From Bacteroidota bacterium (GTDB lineage: Bacteria; Bacteroidota; Bacteroidia; B-17B0; Aurantibacillaceae), in contig JAJNBG010000029.1 in assembly GCA_021155905.1 (NCBI GenBank), positions 1-56,679 of the forward strand: a stretch of 56,679 bases of DNA. The letters run 5' to 3'. How positions within the stretch are numbered: position 1 is the stretch's first letter; every line of letters starts with the position of its first letter. The notes beneath the pieces were generated by a model. It did not search any database. It was not told the origin of the DNA and worked only from the letters and a program-made list of their open reading frames with translations. The position numbers were made by a program, and so were the translations under genes. Of this stretch, positions 45,178 through 54,300 are shown piece by piece.

Positions 45178-47532
45178 ATGTGGAAATATTTTTCTGGGAT
45201 TCTGTTAAGAAATAAGATAGCCTTTACAACTGTGGTGCTTTTAATCACTGCATTTATGGGGTACAAGACCTCCAGGGTTGAATTATCCTACGATTTCGCG
45301 CAAATTCTTCCTGATACGGATAGCACTTTTATCGAATACCAGAATTTTAAAAAACATTTTGGCGAAGACGGAAACGTGATGGTGATGGGGTTTGCGGACA
45401 AAAACCTGTTTCAATACGAGAAATTCAAAGACTGGCATGAACTCAGTCTCACCATTAAAAATATCCAGGGTATCAAGGACCTGATGTCGGTACCAACTGT
45501 TTACAAATTTGTAAAGAACGACAGCCTCGAAAAATTTGAATTCGTGCCTTTGATTAAAAACCCGATCAGGAATCAGCAGGATGTTGACAGCATTAAAGCA
45601 GACTTCCTGGCTCTGCCGTTTTACGAAGGAATTATTTATAATAAAGAAACGGGTGCCAATGTCATGGCCATTACGTTTACCAAAAAGGACCTTAACTCTA
45701 AGCGTCGTTTGGAAATCGTAGCGGAGATCAAGATTTTAGCCGATGCATTTTCTAAGAAACATAATATAGAAATGCATTATTCGGGAATGCCATTTATCCG
45801 ATCGCAGGTAATGACAAAGGTTTCTCATGAGATGACCTTATTCCTGATTCTTGCGATCTGTGTCACTGCCCTGATCTTATGGGTATTCTTCCGTTCGGGC
45901 AATGTCGTATTCTTTTCTCTCATTATTACAGGTGTAGGAGTATTATGGTCGATGGGCATCATGCAGCTGTTCGGCTATAAAATCACAATCCTGTCGGGTT
46001 TAATACCACCGTTGATCATGGTTATTGGTTTGCCGAACTGTATATTCCTGATTAATAAATACCAGAGCGAGTTTGTACTGCACGGTAATAAAATTAAATC
46101 CATTACCCGCAGTATTGAAACCATTGGAGTGACCTTGTTTCTAGCAAACATTACGACTGCTATTGGTTTTGGTGTATTGTATTTTACAAAAAGTTTAATG
46201 CTGGTGGAGTTTGGTATTGTGGCTTCTATCAGTGTAATGGCAACTTATTTCATTACCTTGATTTTAGTACCGGTTATTTTGAATGTGTTGCCAACACCAA
46301 AAGCGAAACATACCAAACACCAGGAAGGAAAGGTGATCAACAAAGCCCTGGATATTGTGGATTATTTAGTGCAAAACCGTCGACCTGCCATTTACATTAC
46401 AACAGCGATATTGACAGGTATTTGTTTCTGGGGTATGACCTTTATTGATATGAACGGTTACGTGGTAGATGATCTTCCTAAAAAGGATCCCATCTATACC
46501 GATCTCCATTTCTTTGAAGATAACTTTAATGGCGTTTTGCCATTTGAAATTTCGGTAGATACAAAGAAAGAAAATGGATTGTTTGAGAACAACGCCAAAG
46601 CTTTGTATAAAATTAAGGCCATGCAAAAAGTGTTTGAAGGTTATCCTATTTTTTCAAAACCTTTATCCGTGGTGGAAGCCATTAAATTTTCATACCAGGC
46701 TTATAACGATGGAAATCCCAAATATTACAGGTTGCCGGGTGTTACCGACTTGAAAACGTTATCAGAATATTCGGGTTCATTAAAAGGGCAGAATAATAAG
46801 CTTGCTAAATTTATTGATAGTACCAAGCAAACCACTCGTATCAGTTACCAGGTAGCTGATATTGGTTCAAAGAAAATGAAGGAATTAATGTTGATTCTTC
46901 GCCCGAAAATCGATTCCATTTTTAGCCCTGCTGAGTATAAAGTAAGCTTAACGGGCCATAGTCTTGTATTCTTAAAGAATAACGATTACCTGTTATCCAA
47001 TTTGTTAGAAAGCTTACTGATTGAGATCATTTTAATTGCGATAGTGGGGATCGCTTTATTCCGTTCGGTGCGCATTATTGTATTATCCAAGTTACCTTGT
47101 TTAATTCCATTGGTAATTACTGCGGGCATCATGGGCTTTTTGGATATTCGCTTTAAACCGTCTACAATTTTAATATTTAGTATAGCCTTTGGTATATCGT
47201 CCGATGGCACCATTTACTTTTTAACCAAGTACCGGCAGGAATTAAAGAAAAACAATGCCGGTGCAGCCGCAGCAATTTCAGCAGCCATTAAGGATACAGG
47301 GTTAAGTATGGTATACACCTCCATTATTTTATTCTCGGGCTTTTCAATTTTTTCCGCTTCCAGTTTTGGTGGTACCGTAGCTTTAGGGATTTTAGTATCA
47401 TTGACTTTATTAATCTCTATGTTTACCAACATCATTTTATTACCGGCCATCTTATTATCGATCCATAGAAAATCGATGAAGAAAGAGATTGTCGAAAAAC
47501 CATTGATTGATATTGAGGATAGCCTTGAGTAA
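45178..47532 (+). CDS. RND/MMPL family membrane exporter
   Basis: This 784-residue protein has two halves, each with a large periplasmic loop and a bundle of five or six helices. In the first half, helix 1 (about 12-30) is followed by ELSYDFAQILPDTDSTFIEY and a sterol-sensing-type bundle beginning at 218. The second half starts near 398, with DDLPKKDPIYTDLHFFE and another bundle from about 610. This is the hydrophobe/MMPL/Patched-like branch, not the tripartite drug pumps, which are over 1000 residues. No adaptor or outer-membrane channel gene is adjacent. The substrate is probably a lipid or hopanoid-like molecule, by family inference only. Confidence 0.88.
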   Translation: MWKYFSGILLRNKIAFTTVVLLITAFMGYKTSRVELSYDFAQILPDTDSTFIEYQNFKKHFGEDGNVMVMGFADKNLFQYEKFKDWHELSLTIKNIQGIKDLMSVPTVYKFVKNDSLEKFEFVPLIKNPIRNQQDVDSIKADFLALPFYEGIIYNKETGANVMAITFTKKDLNSKRRLEIVAEIKILADAFSKKHNIEMHYSGMPFIRSQVMTKVSHEMTLFLILAICVTALILWVFFRSGNVVFFSLIITGVGVLWSMGIMQLFGYKITILSGLIPPLIMVIGLPNCIFLINKYQSEFVLHGNKIKSITRSIETIGVTLFLANITTAIGFGVLYFTKSLMLVEFGIVASISVMATYFITLILVPVILNVLPTPKAKHTKHQEGKVINKALDIVDYLVQNRRPAIYITTAILTGICFWGMTFIDMNGYVVDDLPKKDPIYTDLHFFEDNFNGVLPFEISVDTKKENGLFENNAKALYKIKAMQKVFEGYPIFSKPLSVVEAIKFSYQAYNDGNPKYYRLPGVTDLKTLSEYSGSLKGQNNKLAKFIDSTKQTTRISYQVADIGSKKMKELMLILRPKIDSIFSPAEYKVSLTGHSLVFLKNNDYLLSNLLESLLIEIILIAIVGIALFRSVRIIVLSKLPCLIPLVITAGIMGFLDIRFKPSTILIFSIAFGISSDGTIYFLTKYRQELKKNNAGAAAAISAAIKDTGLSMVYTSIILFSGFSIFSASSFGGTVALGILVSLTLLISMFTNIILLPAILLSIHRKSMKKEIVEKPLIDIEDSLE

Positions 47533-47546
47533 ATTCAGGATTTAAC

Positions 47547-47583
47547 AAAAAAAACAGCGGGCTATTTACCCGCTGTTTTTTTT
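47547..47583. terminator. Bidirectional terminator between the exporter and KGG-protein genes
   Basis: A perfect stem with core ACAGCGGG / CCCGCTGT, loop CTATTTA and flanking A8 and T8 runs lies between convergent genes. Confidence 0.93.
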
Positions 47584-47605
47584 CGTAAACTAGTGAAAGA
47601 TGTTT

Positions 47606-48430
47606 TTAATCACGGTTACGCGAGCGGGATCTGCCGTTTCTGTTTGAAGAACCGTTTTTCGCGTGTGCCTTCCCGCCTTTGCTTGCAATGCGTTGTACTT
47701 CCTCCCGGCTCATGGAAGCAAAACCTTGTCTGCCACGTTCTGGTTCAGATTCAGAATTTCTTGTATTCCTGCGTGAGTTGGCAGCCGATTGGCGTGAGTG
47801 GGTCAGAGTACGGTTTGAGCCCGTACTTCTGCGTTGTTCGCGTCCATCCATTGTGCCAAAATCCCGGCCTCCGTATCTGTTGTCTGATGAATTTCTGTTG
47901 TTCTCATCGTCGTTATCTCTTCGGTAATTATCGCCATCTCTATATTCACGGGAAGACCTGTCTCCCCGCCCTGAACCTCTGCGATATTCTTCTCTATCCC
48001 TTGATTCAAAGCCCCTTCCACCCGGACCTCGCCTGGAATCATTTTCATAGCGTTCATCCCGGTTATGTTCCGGACTGTAGCGTTCATCATCGCCGTGCCC
48101 ATGAGAAAATCTTCCGCCCATTCTTGAAGGCCTGTAGTAATCTTCACGCACAGTTTCATCATAGCTTCTTCCTTCTTCCCGGTTGCGATCACGATCTTCA
48201 AAATCATAATCATCACGATGCCGGCTGTAACTTTGTTCGTAGTCATCATGATACCGTCCATGTCTTTTATGTTCCTGGTCTTCTTCACCGCGTCTGTGCC
48301 GGTAATTTGCATCATCGTTGTTTGCAGAGCGGGATTGCCGATTACGCCCGTTATTGCCATCCGTAAAACGACCCTGAGCGTCTCTTCCACCACGGTGAGA
48401 GCCTCCGTTGTTTGATCTTGTATTTCTCAT
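47606..48430 (-). CDS. Arg/Gly-rich disordered protein with KGG stress motif
   Basis: From the ATG at 48430 there are 274 residues, almost all Arg, Asp, Glu, Gly, Ser, Asn and Tyr. Many RGG-, RDR- and YR-type repeats occur (for example GGRDFGTMDGREQRRS), and no hydrophobic core is visible. Near the C-terminus is one stress-induced KGG motif, GFASMSREEVQRIASKGGKA, followed by a basic tail. The composition resembles RNA-binding disordered proteins. Long open frames also exist on the opposite strand and in another frame, but they are by-products of this Arg-rich codon pattern. The terminator beyond it supports the minus-strand gene. RNA binding is inference. Confidence 0.8.
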   Translation of the reverse strand: MRNTRSNNGGSHRGGRDAQGRFTDGNNGRNRQSRSANNDDANYRHRRGEEDQEHKRHGRYHDDYEQSYSRHRDDYDFEDRDRNREEGRSYDETVREDYYRPSRMGGRFSHGHGDDERYSPEHNRDERYENDSRRGPGGRGFESRDREEYRRGSGRGDRSSREYRDGDNYRRDNDDENNRNSSDNRYGGRDFGTMDGREQRRSTGSNRTLTHSRQSAANSRRNTRNSESEPERGRQGFASMSREEVQRIASKGGKAHAKNGSSNRNGRSRSRNRD

Positions 48431-48620
48431 TGTGCAGTATTTAGTTAATAGATACAAAAATCGGAAGGTGAAGCAGAAAACTTATTATGTTTTTTTTCGA
48501 AAAACTTAAATGTTTTACATTCACGCATGAGCTGAACATATAACCATTTTTTTCACGCTAGTAAATGTCAGTAATGAAAGATAAAAGAGGATAAACTTTT
48601 GGCTTTACAGGTTAGATCTG

Positions 48621-49277
48621 TTAATCAGGCTTCTTTTTAGGATCTACTACTTTATAAAAAAGTTCCAGCTGAGATCTGCGGGTGCCGGAAATCACTTTTG
48701 AATGAGAACAGCAAATACTATGTACGGAATCATCAAGGCTTTGTGTGAATCCGACTTTTGGATACGCACAAAACAAACATAAAGATTCGGTTTGGCAAAA
48801 GCTGTTCCATAAATGTTCCAGCTGTACCGTAGCACCATTGTGTCCCTGCTCCCATAACAAGGTAACCATTTCTCCAAATGCCCTTACCTGACGGCTTCTT
48901 GCTTTGGCTTTGCTGATGATACTTTTTATAATAGCCATAAACAAGGCTTCATCAGGTAAGCCGTTTCTCATAAATGTTGAAAGAGTCTCTGCTGCATCCA
49001 GGGGGATATACTGATGATCGGAAATCAATGCTCCAAGGTTGCAGCCTTTCTTTCTGAGGCGCTTATTTAAAGCTTTCAGGTGTTCATTTGTGGCAATGAT
49101 AATTACGCAATCTCCCGCACGAAAGCCATCTAACACATAGCCTTCTAACAGGTCCAAAAAAACGGCTTTGCTTTCATATATTTGAACGATGTGTTCGTAA
49201 GGCGCAATTTCCCCCCAGAAGACCTGTGGATTACAACTAATCCATTCGCCGCTATCTTTATTTTTTCTGGAATTCAT
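48621..49277 (-). CDS. MEDS-domain sensory protein
   Basis: This 218-residue protein matches the MEDS (methanogen/methylotroph, DcmR sensory) domain: HIVQIYESKAVFLDLLEGYV (about 29-48), AGDCVIIIATNEHLKALNKRL and VRAFGEMVTLLWEQGHNGAT (about 135-154), then LCLFCAYPKVGF. MEDS domains are thought to bind a small ligand and are often fused to kinases or helix-turn-helix domains. Here the domain is alone, with a Cys-containing tail (SICCSHSK). It may act in trans on a kinase or anti-sigma system. A TAATTTTG box precedes the gene. Confidence 0.85.
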   Translation of the reverse strand: MNSRKNKDSGEWISCNPQVFWGEIAPYEHIVQIYESKAVFLDLLEGYVLDGFRAGDCVIIIATNEHLKALNKRLRKKGCNLGALISDHQYIPLDAAETLSTFMRNGLPDEALFMAIIKSIISKAKARSRQVRAFGEMVTLLWEQGHNGATVQLEHLWNSFCQTESLCLFCAYPKVGFTQSLDDSVHSICCSHSKVISGTRRSQLELFYKVVDPKKKPD

Positions 49278-49298
49278 TTCTATACTGGTTTAGTACTA

Positions 49299-49306
49299 CA
49301 AAATTA
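49299..49306 (-). promoter_or_regulatory. Promoter -7 box of the MEDS gene
   Basis: On the minus strand the sequence is TAATTTTG, an exact TAnnTTTG match, 21 bases before the ATG. No -33 TTG is visible. Confidence 0.5.
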
Positions 49307-49635
49307 CAGTATCTTCCATCGGAGTACATTATACGATTCAACCAATCATGTATCATATAACGCTGTGCTTGCATCGATCAGTGTTGTTTAAATATGAAAA
49401 AACATAGTCAAACGTTTAATTAATGTAACAGCATTTAAAAGTAAATTGATTATATTATTTATGATGTTTTTATGTAAAATCTTAGAGTGCAAGGCAAAAC
49501 TGAATCTGGTGAAACTTAAACCCGAATCGCTTCAGAAGAGAAGCACTTTATTTTTTAAAAAAGATGTGAATCGGATTTAAGCCGTGCCGCTGAACTCCTT
49601 TGATATCAACGATCTTTAGAATTAACGAAGATTTA
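49307..49635. other. Non-coding stretch between the MEDS gene and the tRNA promoter
   Basis: I see no supported gene here. Short open frames exist on both strands but lack signals or family likeness. There is a small hairpin GCTTC/GAAGC near 49529-49544 followed by a T-rich run, and the sequence is AT-rich. It ends at the strong tRNA promoter. Confidence 0.6.
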
Positions 49636-49666
49636 TTTGTGTAAACAAAAATAAAACATATCTTTG
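49636..49666 (+). promoter_or_regulatory. Strong promoter of the initiator tRNA gene
   Basis: TTTG at 49636-49639, a 19-base spacer and TATCTTTG at 49659-49666 form a complete Bacteroidota promoter. GCACC follows directly, as at many stable-RNA promoters in this phylum. Start of transcription is expected near 49672, giving a leader of about 54 bases before the tRNA. Confidence 0.85.
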
Positions 49667-49705
49667 CACCTCGAAAATAACAATGTTGTTTTCTTAGAGT
49701 AAAAA

Positions 49706-49717
49706 GTTCTTTAATTA
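49706..49717 (+). promoter_or_regulatory. boxA-like antitermination element in the tRNA leader
   Basis: GTTCTTTAATTA resembles boxA (TGCTCTTTAACA in E. coli) and lies 20 bases before the tRNA. This is the position of boxA-like elements in stable-RNA leaders. Assignment is by similarity only. Confidence 0.4.
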
Positions 49718-49725
49718 TAACATAT

Positions 49726-49797
<72 letters not shown>

Positions 49798-49799
49798 CA

Positions 49800-50669
49800 T
49801 TGAAAAAGCCTCAGGAAATTGGATGTCCAAATGTTGGTAAATCAACCCTAATGAACGTTTTGGTCGGTGAACGCTTAAGTATCATCACTTCTAAGGCGCA
49901 AACGACCCGTCACCGTATTATGGGTATTGTGAGCGGCGATGATTACCAGATCGTTTTTTCGGATACCCCGGGAATTTTAAAACCCAACTACAAGCTTCAG
50001 GAAAAAATGATGGAATACGTTATTTCTGCCTTCAGCGATGCTGATGTTTTTTTGCTGATTGTGGATATTTATGAAGACATCGTGTTGGATGAGAAGTATT
50101 TAGAGAAATTAAAAAATACTTCTACACCTGTTTTGTTATTGTTGAATAAAATAGACATGGCAACCGAGGAAGTATTAAATACGAAAATTGCCGAGTGGAA
50201 AGAAAAATTACCAAAGGCAGAGATTATTCCTATTTCCGCTTTGAAAAAATTCAATCTGGAAAATGTAATGTACCGCATTACCCAATTATTACCGGTGGGC
50301 GAAGCGTTTTATGATAAAGATACTTTAACTGACAAGCCCGAAAAATTTTTCGTGTCGGAAATTATCCGTGAAAAGATACTCCTGCAGTACAAAAAAGAAA
50401 TTCCTTACAGTGTGGAAGTTGTTGTAAATTCATTTAAGGATGAAGAAACTATCTTAAAGATCCAGGCTGATATTATTGTGGAGCGTGAAAGTCAGAAAGG
50501 CATTATTATTGGCCATAAAGGTGAAGCATTGAAGAAAGTAGGTACCCGTGCCCGTATTGACGCGGAAACTTTTTTTGGAAAAAAAATATTTTTAGAATTG
50601 TATGTGAAAGTGTCAAAAGACTGGCGCAACAACGACTCCAATTTAAAGAACTTCGGATACCAAAGTTAA
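49800..50669 (+). CDS. era: GTPase Era, N-terminus abnormal
   Basis: The frame encodes Era, the GTPase that binds the 3' end of 16S rRNA during small-subunit assembly. Seen are the P-loop GCPNVGKST, switch region SKAQTTRHRIMG, G3 DTPGIL, G4 NKID, G5 SAL and the KH domain ESQKGIIIGHKGEALKKVG. Era normally begins with a short strand such as KAGFVNIIG before the P-loop. Here the preceding residues are KKPQE, and no ATG exists between the tRNA and the P-loop. The frame stays open through the tRNA. The only usable start outside the tRNA is TTG at 49800, giving 289 residues and no first beta strand. Confidence 0.85.
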   Translation: MKKPQEIGCPNVGKSTLMNVLVGERLSIITSKAQTTRHRIMGIVSGDDYQIVFSDTPGILKPNYKLQEKMMEYVISAFSDADVFLLIVDIYEDIVLDEKYLEKLKNTSTPVLLLLNKIDMATEEVLNTKIAEWKEKLPKAEIIPISALKKFNLENVMYRITQLLPVGEAFYDKDTLTDKPEKFFVSEIIREKILLQYKKEIPYSVEVVVNSFKDEETILKIQADIIVERESQKGIIIGHKGEALKKVGTRARIDAETFFGKKIFLELYVKVSKDWRNNDSNLKNFGYQS

Positions 50670-50680
50670 TTTAAATTCGC

Positions 50681-51268
50681 ATGAAACTGAACCTGGATAT
50701 TGACCGGAAATCTTCAGCTACAATCACCCGCTCCTTCGACCGTATTGCCAAAGATCTGATTGAAAACTGGCAATTGAATTTACAGGGAACCCTGTATTCT
50801 TTCACGGAAATAGAATTCTATTATTTTGATCGGGCTTCACACCCGGATAAATATTCCCACAAGCACAGTTATATGGTTGGCAAATGGAGGTTTCATTTAC
50901 AGGGATTGGATATTTCCTTAGGTTATGAAAAAGAAGACAGCACGGAAGAGTTTTGCAGTTATGGCGGAGTTCTTTTGAGAGGACTTAAATCAGAAACTGA
51001 TTGCATCAACGGCCCAAAGCGTATCCTTGCACATATCTTTAAAGCGCTGGATGCGGTGGAAGAAATCCAAAAAGAATTTGGCCTGGTGAAGCGTCAAAAT
51101 CCAAAAGTTCAAATCTATAAGTCGGTTCGTAAAGGTTTAAGCGAGCGTTACCCGGATTATAACACTCAGAAATACCGTTATTTTCATTCCATCGAATCAT
51201 GGAATGAGAACCATGTTCCGCCATCCGAAAAAAAGGGAATTGTTCATAATTCCATTAAACTGAAATAA
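50681..51268 (+). CDS. Conserved protein of unknown function
   Basis: This 195-residue protein has no signal peptide or membrane helix. Motifs in order are TEIEFYYFDRASH (42-54), HSYMVGKWRFHLQGLDISLG (62-81), YGGVLLRGLK (94-103) and INGPKRI (109-115). The order acid-Tyr, Asp-x-x-Ser-His, GGVLLRxL and Gly-Pro is faintly like that of methylpurine-DNA glycosylases, which have E-x-Y, SH, VLLRALEP and GPGKL in the same order. This is only a pattern likeness. The gene follows era by 11 bases and is probably co-transcribed with it. Confidence 0.7.
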   Translation: MKLNLDIDRKSSATITRSFDRIAKDLIENWQLNLQGTLYSFTEIEFYYFDRASHPDKYSHKHSYMVGKWRFHLQGLDISLGYEKEDSTEEFCSYGGVLLRGLKSETDCINGPKRILAHIFKALDAVEEIQKEFGLVKRQNPKVQIYKSVRKGLSERYPDYNTQKYRYFHSIESWNENHVPPSEKKGIVHNSIKLK

Positions 51269-51297
51269 TCACAGTAGCATAATCTTTCCGGTATAAA

Positions 51298-51325
51298 AAA
51301 GGAGAATAGTTTCCTATTCTCCTTT
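51298..51325. terminator. Bidirectional terminator
   Basis: The stem AAAGGAGAATAG / CTATTCTCCTTT with a TTTC loop lies between the gene after era and the convergent giant exported protein gene. Confidence 0.88.
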
Positions 51326-51328
51326 ATA

Positions 51329-54300
51329 TTAATCTTCTGTTGTGGCATTGGCCTGTTTCATTTTTCTCAGGAACATATCCCTTTTAGTTGGGCTGGCGGT
51401 TGTGAACTGGAAACTTGGGCCACTTTTCACGTCCTGTTTTTTATCTTTGGATTTTAATTCCTTAATGGCATTATTAAATTCGGCACTGCTGCTCACTACG
51501 CTCATCACACCTTTAAAATAATAGAAATAATACCAGGTTTGCGGATCAAGTTCGAAGTAAAGGGTGAAATTGTCACCACCTTTTTTTCGTTGAATCTGGA
51601 TATATCCGGGAACTTGTCGGTAAATTTCCGTTTTATTAATCGCACCAAGGCCTATCGCTCCGGTTGAAATAAATGAGCGACTGGTTTTATCATACCTCAT
51701 TTCCGTATTTGTAATGAGGAACGTTTTTTCGAATTCATCCGGGAATTTTTTGATAGATCCATTTAAATTCAAATCTGCAATAACCTTATCTCCCTTATCT
51801 TTCCCGAGAATTTCAGTGATCCCTTTATTAAATACTTTATTGCTAAAATCAATTGCCGGCAGTGTGTTATTATAAACTTCCACGTCTTTTATCATCTTTT
51901 TTAAAGCGCCCTTATCAAAGAAGAAATCTATAGTACTCATTAATTCAAAGGTTGCAGAATCATTGATTGTGCTATGCGTGGCTATACCAATAGAATTAAA
52001 CTGCACCTGCCCAAGATCGGCACCCAGATCCATTTTTCCTTCGGCATAAACTTTACAATTCTCAGTATTTAAACTGATATAATTTCCAGGCAGGGACTGC
52101 TCAACAAATTTTTCCTTATTGGTAATACGGTATTCTTTGGATTCTTTATCAAAACCTAAAAACCCATCGGCACCAATTACGTCTACGTCTTTTCTGCCAC
52201 CTCTTAGGGATACAAAAGATGAATATACCATATTGGTGTCTTGTCCATATATAATAGCGGACCCAACCGGCTTGCCATTCATATCCGTTGTATTGGCAGG
52301 TAAAGGAATTAAAATTTCTTTTGGATCGATTTCCCCATTGAATTTCAAATAAGCTTTCCCGATTTTGCCACAGGCGTGCACGATTTTTGTTCCGCCATCG
52401 TATGTCAAAAATTTATTTCCCGCAAATAAATATACTTTTCCGGCAAAACTGAAATAATCATTGAACTGGAATTTGGCATCTTCTGAAATGTCACCTTCAG
52501 ACACAGTTTGCCCGGTTGTATCCGGTTTGATGGTATTGAATTTAATCAGGTACGGTTTATTATTTTCATCCAGGTACTGGTAATCACCATTTGCCAGGTA
52601 ACTTTTTCTTCCAAATATATTAGCTGTTACATTCCGGATCGTATGGTATTTTGTAACCGTATTTGCCAGAATTACAGAGTTCTCTAAGGTGTCGATCACT
52701 GCATTTCTGTATATCGTTACCTTACCGGAATCAGGATAAATCCTCGCATCTGCAACATTGATAAAAGGAACATTGATGCAACTAACGATGCATTTTCTCA
52801 GATTGTATTTCGCCGCAGGAGCCAAAAAGCGTAATGAATCCTGTTTTGGATGAACTGAAATAAACTGTGGGCCTTCTAAATCCAGGGCATTTTCAGCACT
52901 TCCGTCCAGTTTCTTCTGTTCATCTCCTAATTGAATTTCTTCCGAATCCATAAACCATTTAAACCGGTCCATATATGCGATATATTGGTTTTTAGGAAAC
53001 TTCACAATAGTTGCATCACCGTTTGCTACGAAATCACCGACTCTTTTTTGAAGGTCCATTTTAGCGTTTACGTTATCCGAGGCAAATGTTATTCCTTCTT
53101 CATCAATTGCCTTTAAATGGAAATTCGCCGTATCAGAAAAGAACTGGTGTTGCTTGAATAAAATATTGACGGCTACAATATCTGCTTTTACCATATCAAC
53201 TGTTCCGTTTCCGTGTAATTCCTGTGGGCTTAAAGAATATTTCCCCCTAAACGTACAGGTGTTATTATAGGTTTTAAATGGACTGGCTTTATCTGAAGCG
53301 TTCATTAAATCCTTGTAAGGCATCCAGTGTATAAATACGGTGTCACCGTGAGCCTGTGGGAATTCAATTGGGTCTATCTGCTCTTTGATATCAAATGAAT
53401 TTGCGAGGGTATTCATACTATCCGGAAAGAAGATAAAATCTTTAGACTTGGTAGTTGATGTTACATAATTGAGATCGCCATCTGCCCTTAAGCCTTTGTT
53501 GCTTAACTTAATTTCATTTTCAAATTTTGCTTTCCCCCCATATACCTGGAAACCGCCGGGAGGAGTTGAACGAATAAATCCTAAGGAATAATCTTTTTGA
53601 AGTGAAAGCTGTTCCCTGAATGTCGGAAAAATTCCTGCAGAAGAAAATTCTCCTTCAAATACTAAACCTTCATTCCGGAAGTTATCTAAACTGTCCATGA
53701 TAAATGGATCAAGCTTGTAGTAAAATTTATCCCGATCGTAAACCCCCTTAAATATTGTTTTTTTATCATAGAATGTATAACTCTCTTTAAAGCTCTGGAA
53801 TTGAGGAAATGTTGACGCTTTCCCAAAGCCGCTATGGTTTTTAGGGGCATCGATACGTAATTCTCCGTTTAAATTTTCAATTACTGTTTGAACTCTCCTG
53901 AAAGGAAAATTACCGTTAATATCCGGTTCTCTTGATACCACATAGATTCGGCAGGAGTCGATGGTTTTCATTTTCACTTTGAACATGTCATAATCGAACA
54001 CAAAATCTTTTCCGTGAAATTCAAATTTACCGGAAGCCACTGTTCCTGCAAAATCAATTGTTCTGTTTTTCTTTAAAACCAGTTCATTGTGTTTCGGAAA
54101 CATAAAAACTTTTTGCGTGTCGCTTAATAAAATATTTTCTACACCCCTGATTGTGATATCATAGGTGTTATTTAATAAGCTCATGGTCGCGTTATTCTTG
54201 TTTGGAAACACGGAGTGGATGGTAATAATGTCATAGTCTTTTTCGTGCTTCAGGTTTTTGGTATAATCAAATAAGCGGGGTCGGATTGTGATCATATCTG

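Noticed and set aside
47593..48366. Plus-strand open frame of 257 codons
   Set aside because: It is the reverse of an Arg/Gly/Asp-rich gene, and the composition of such genes leaves the other strand open. The product is Cys/His/Pro-rich with no signal or family, and the minus-strand frame has a KGG motif and a terminator.
47803..48393. Minus-strand open frame of 196 codons in another phase of the Arg-rich gene
   Set aside because: Methionine- and threonine-rich nonsense composition, fully inside the KGG gene, no independent signals.
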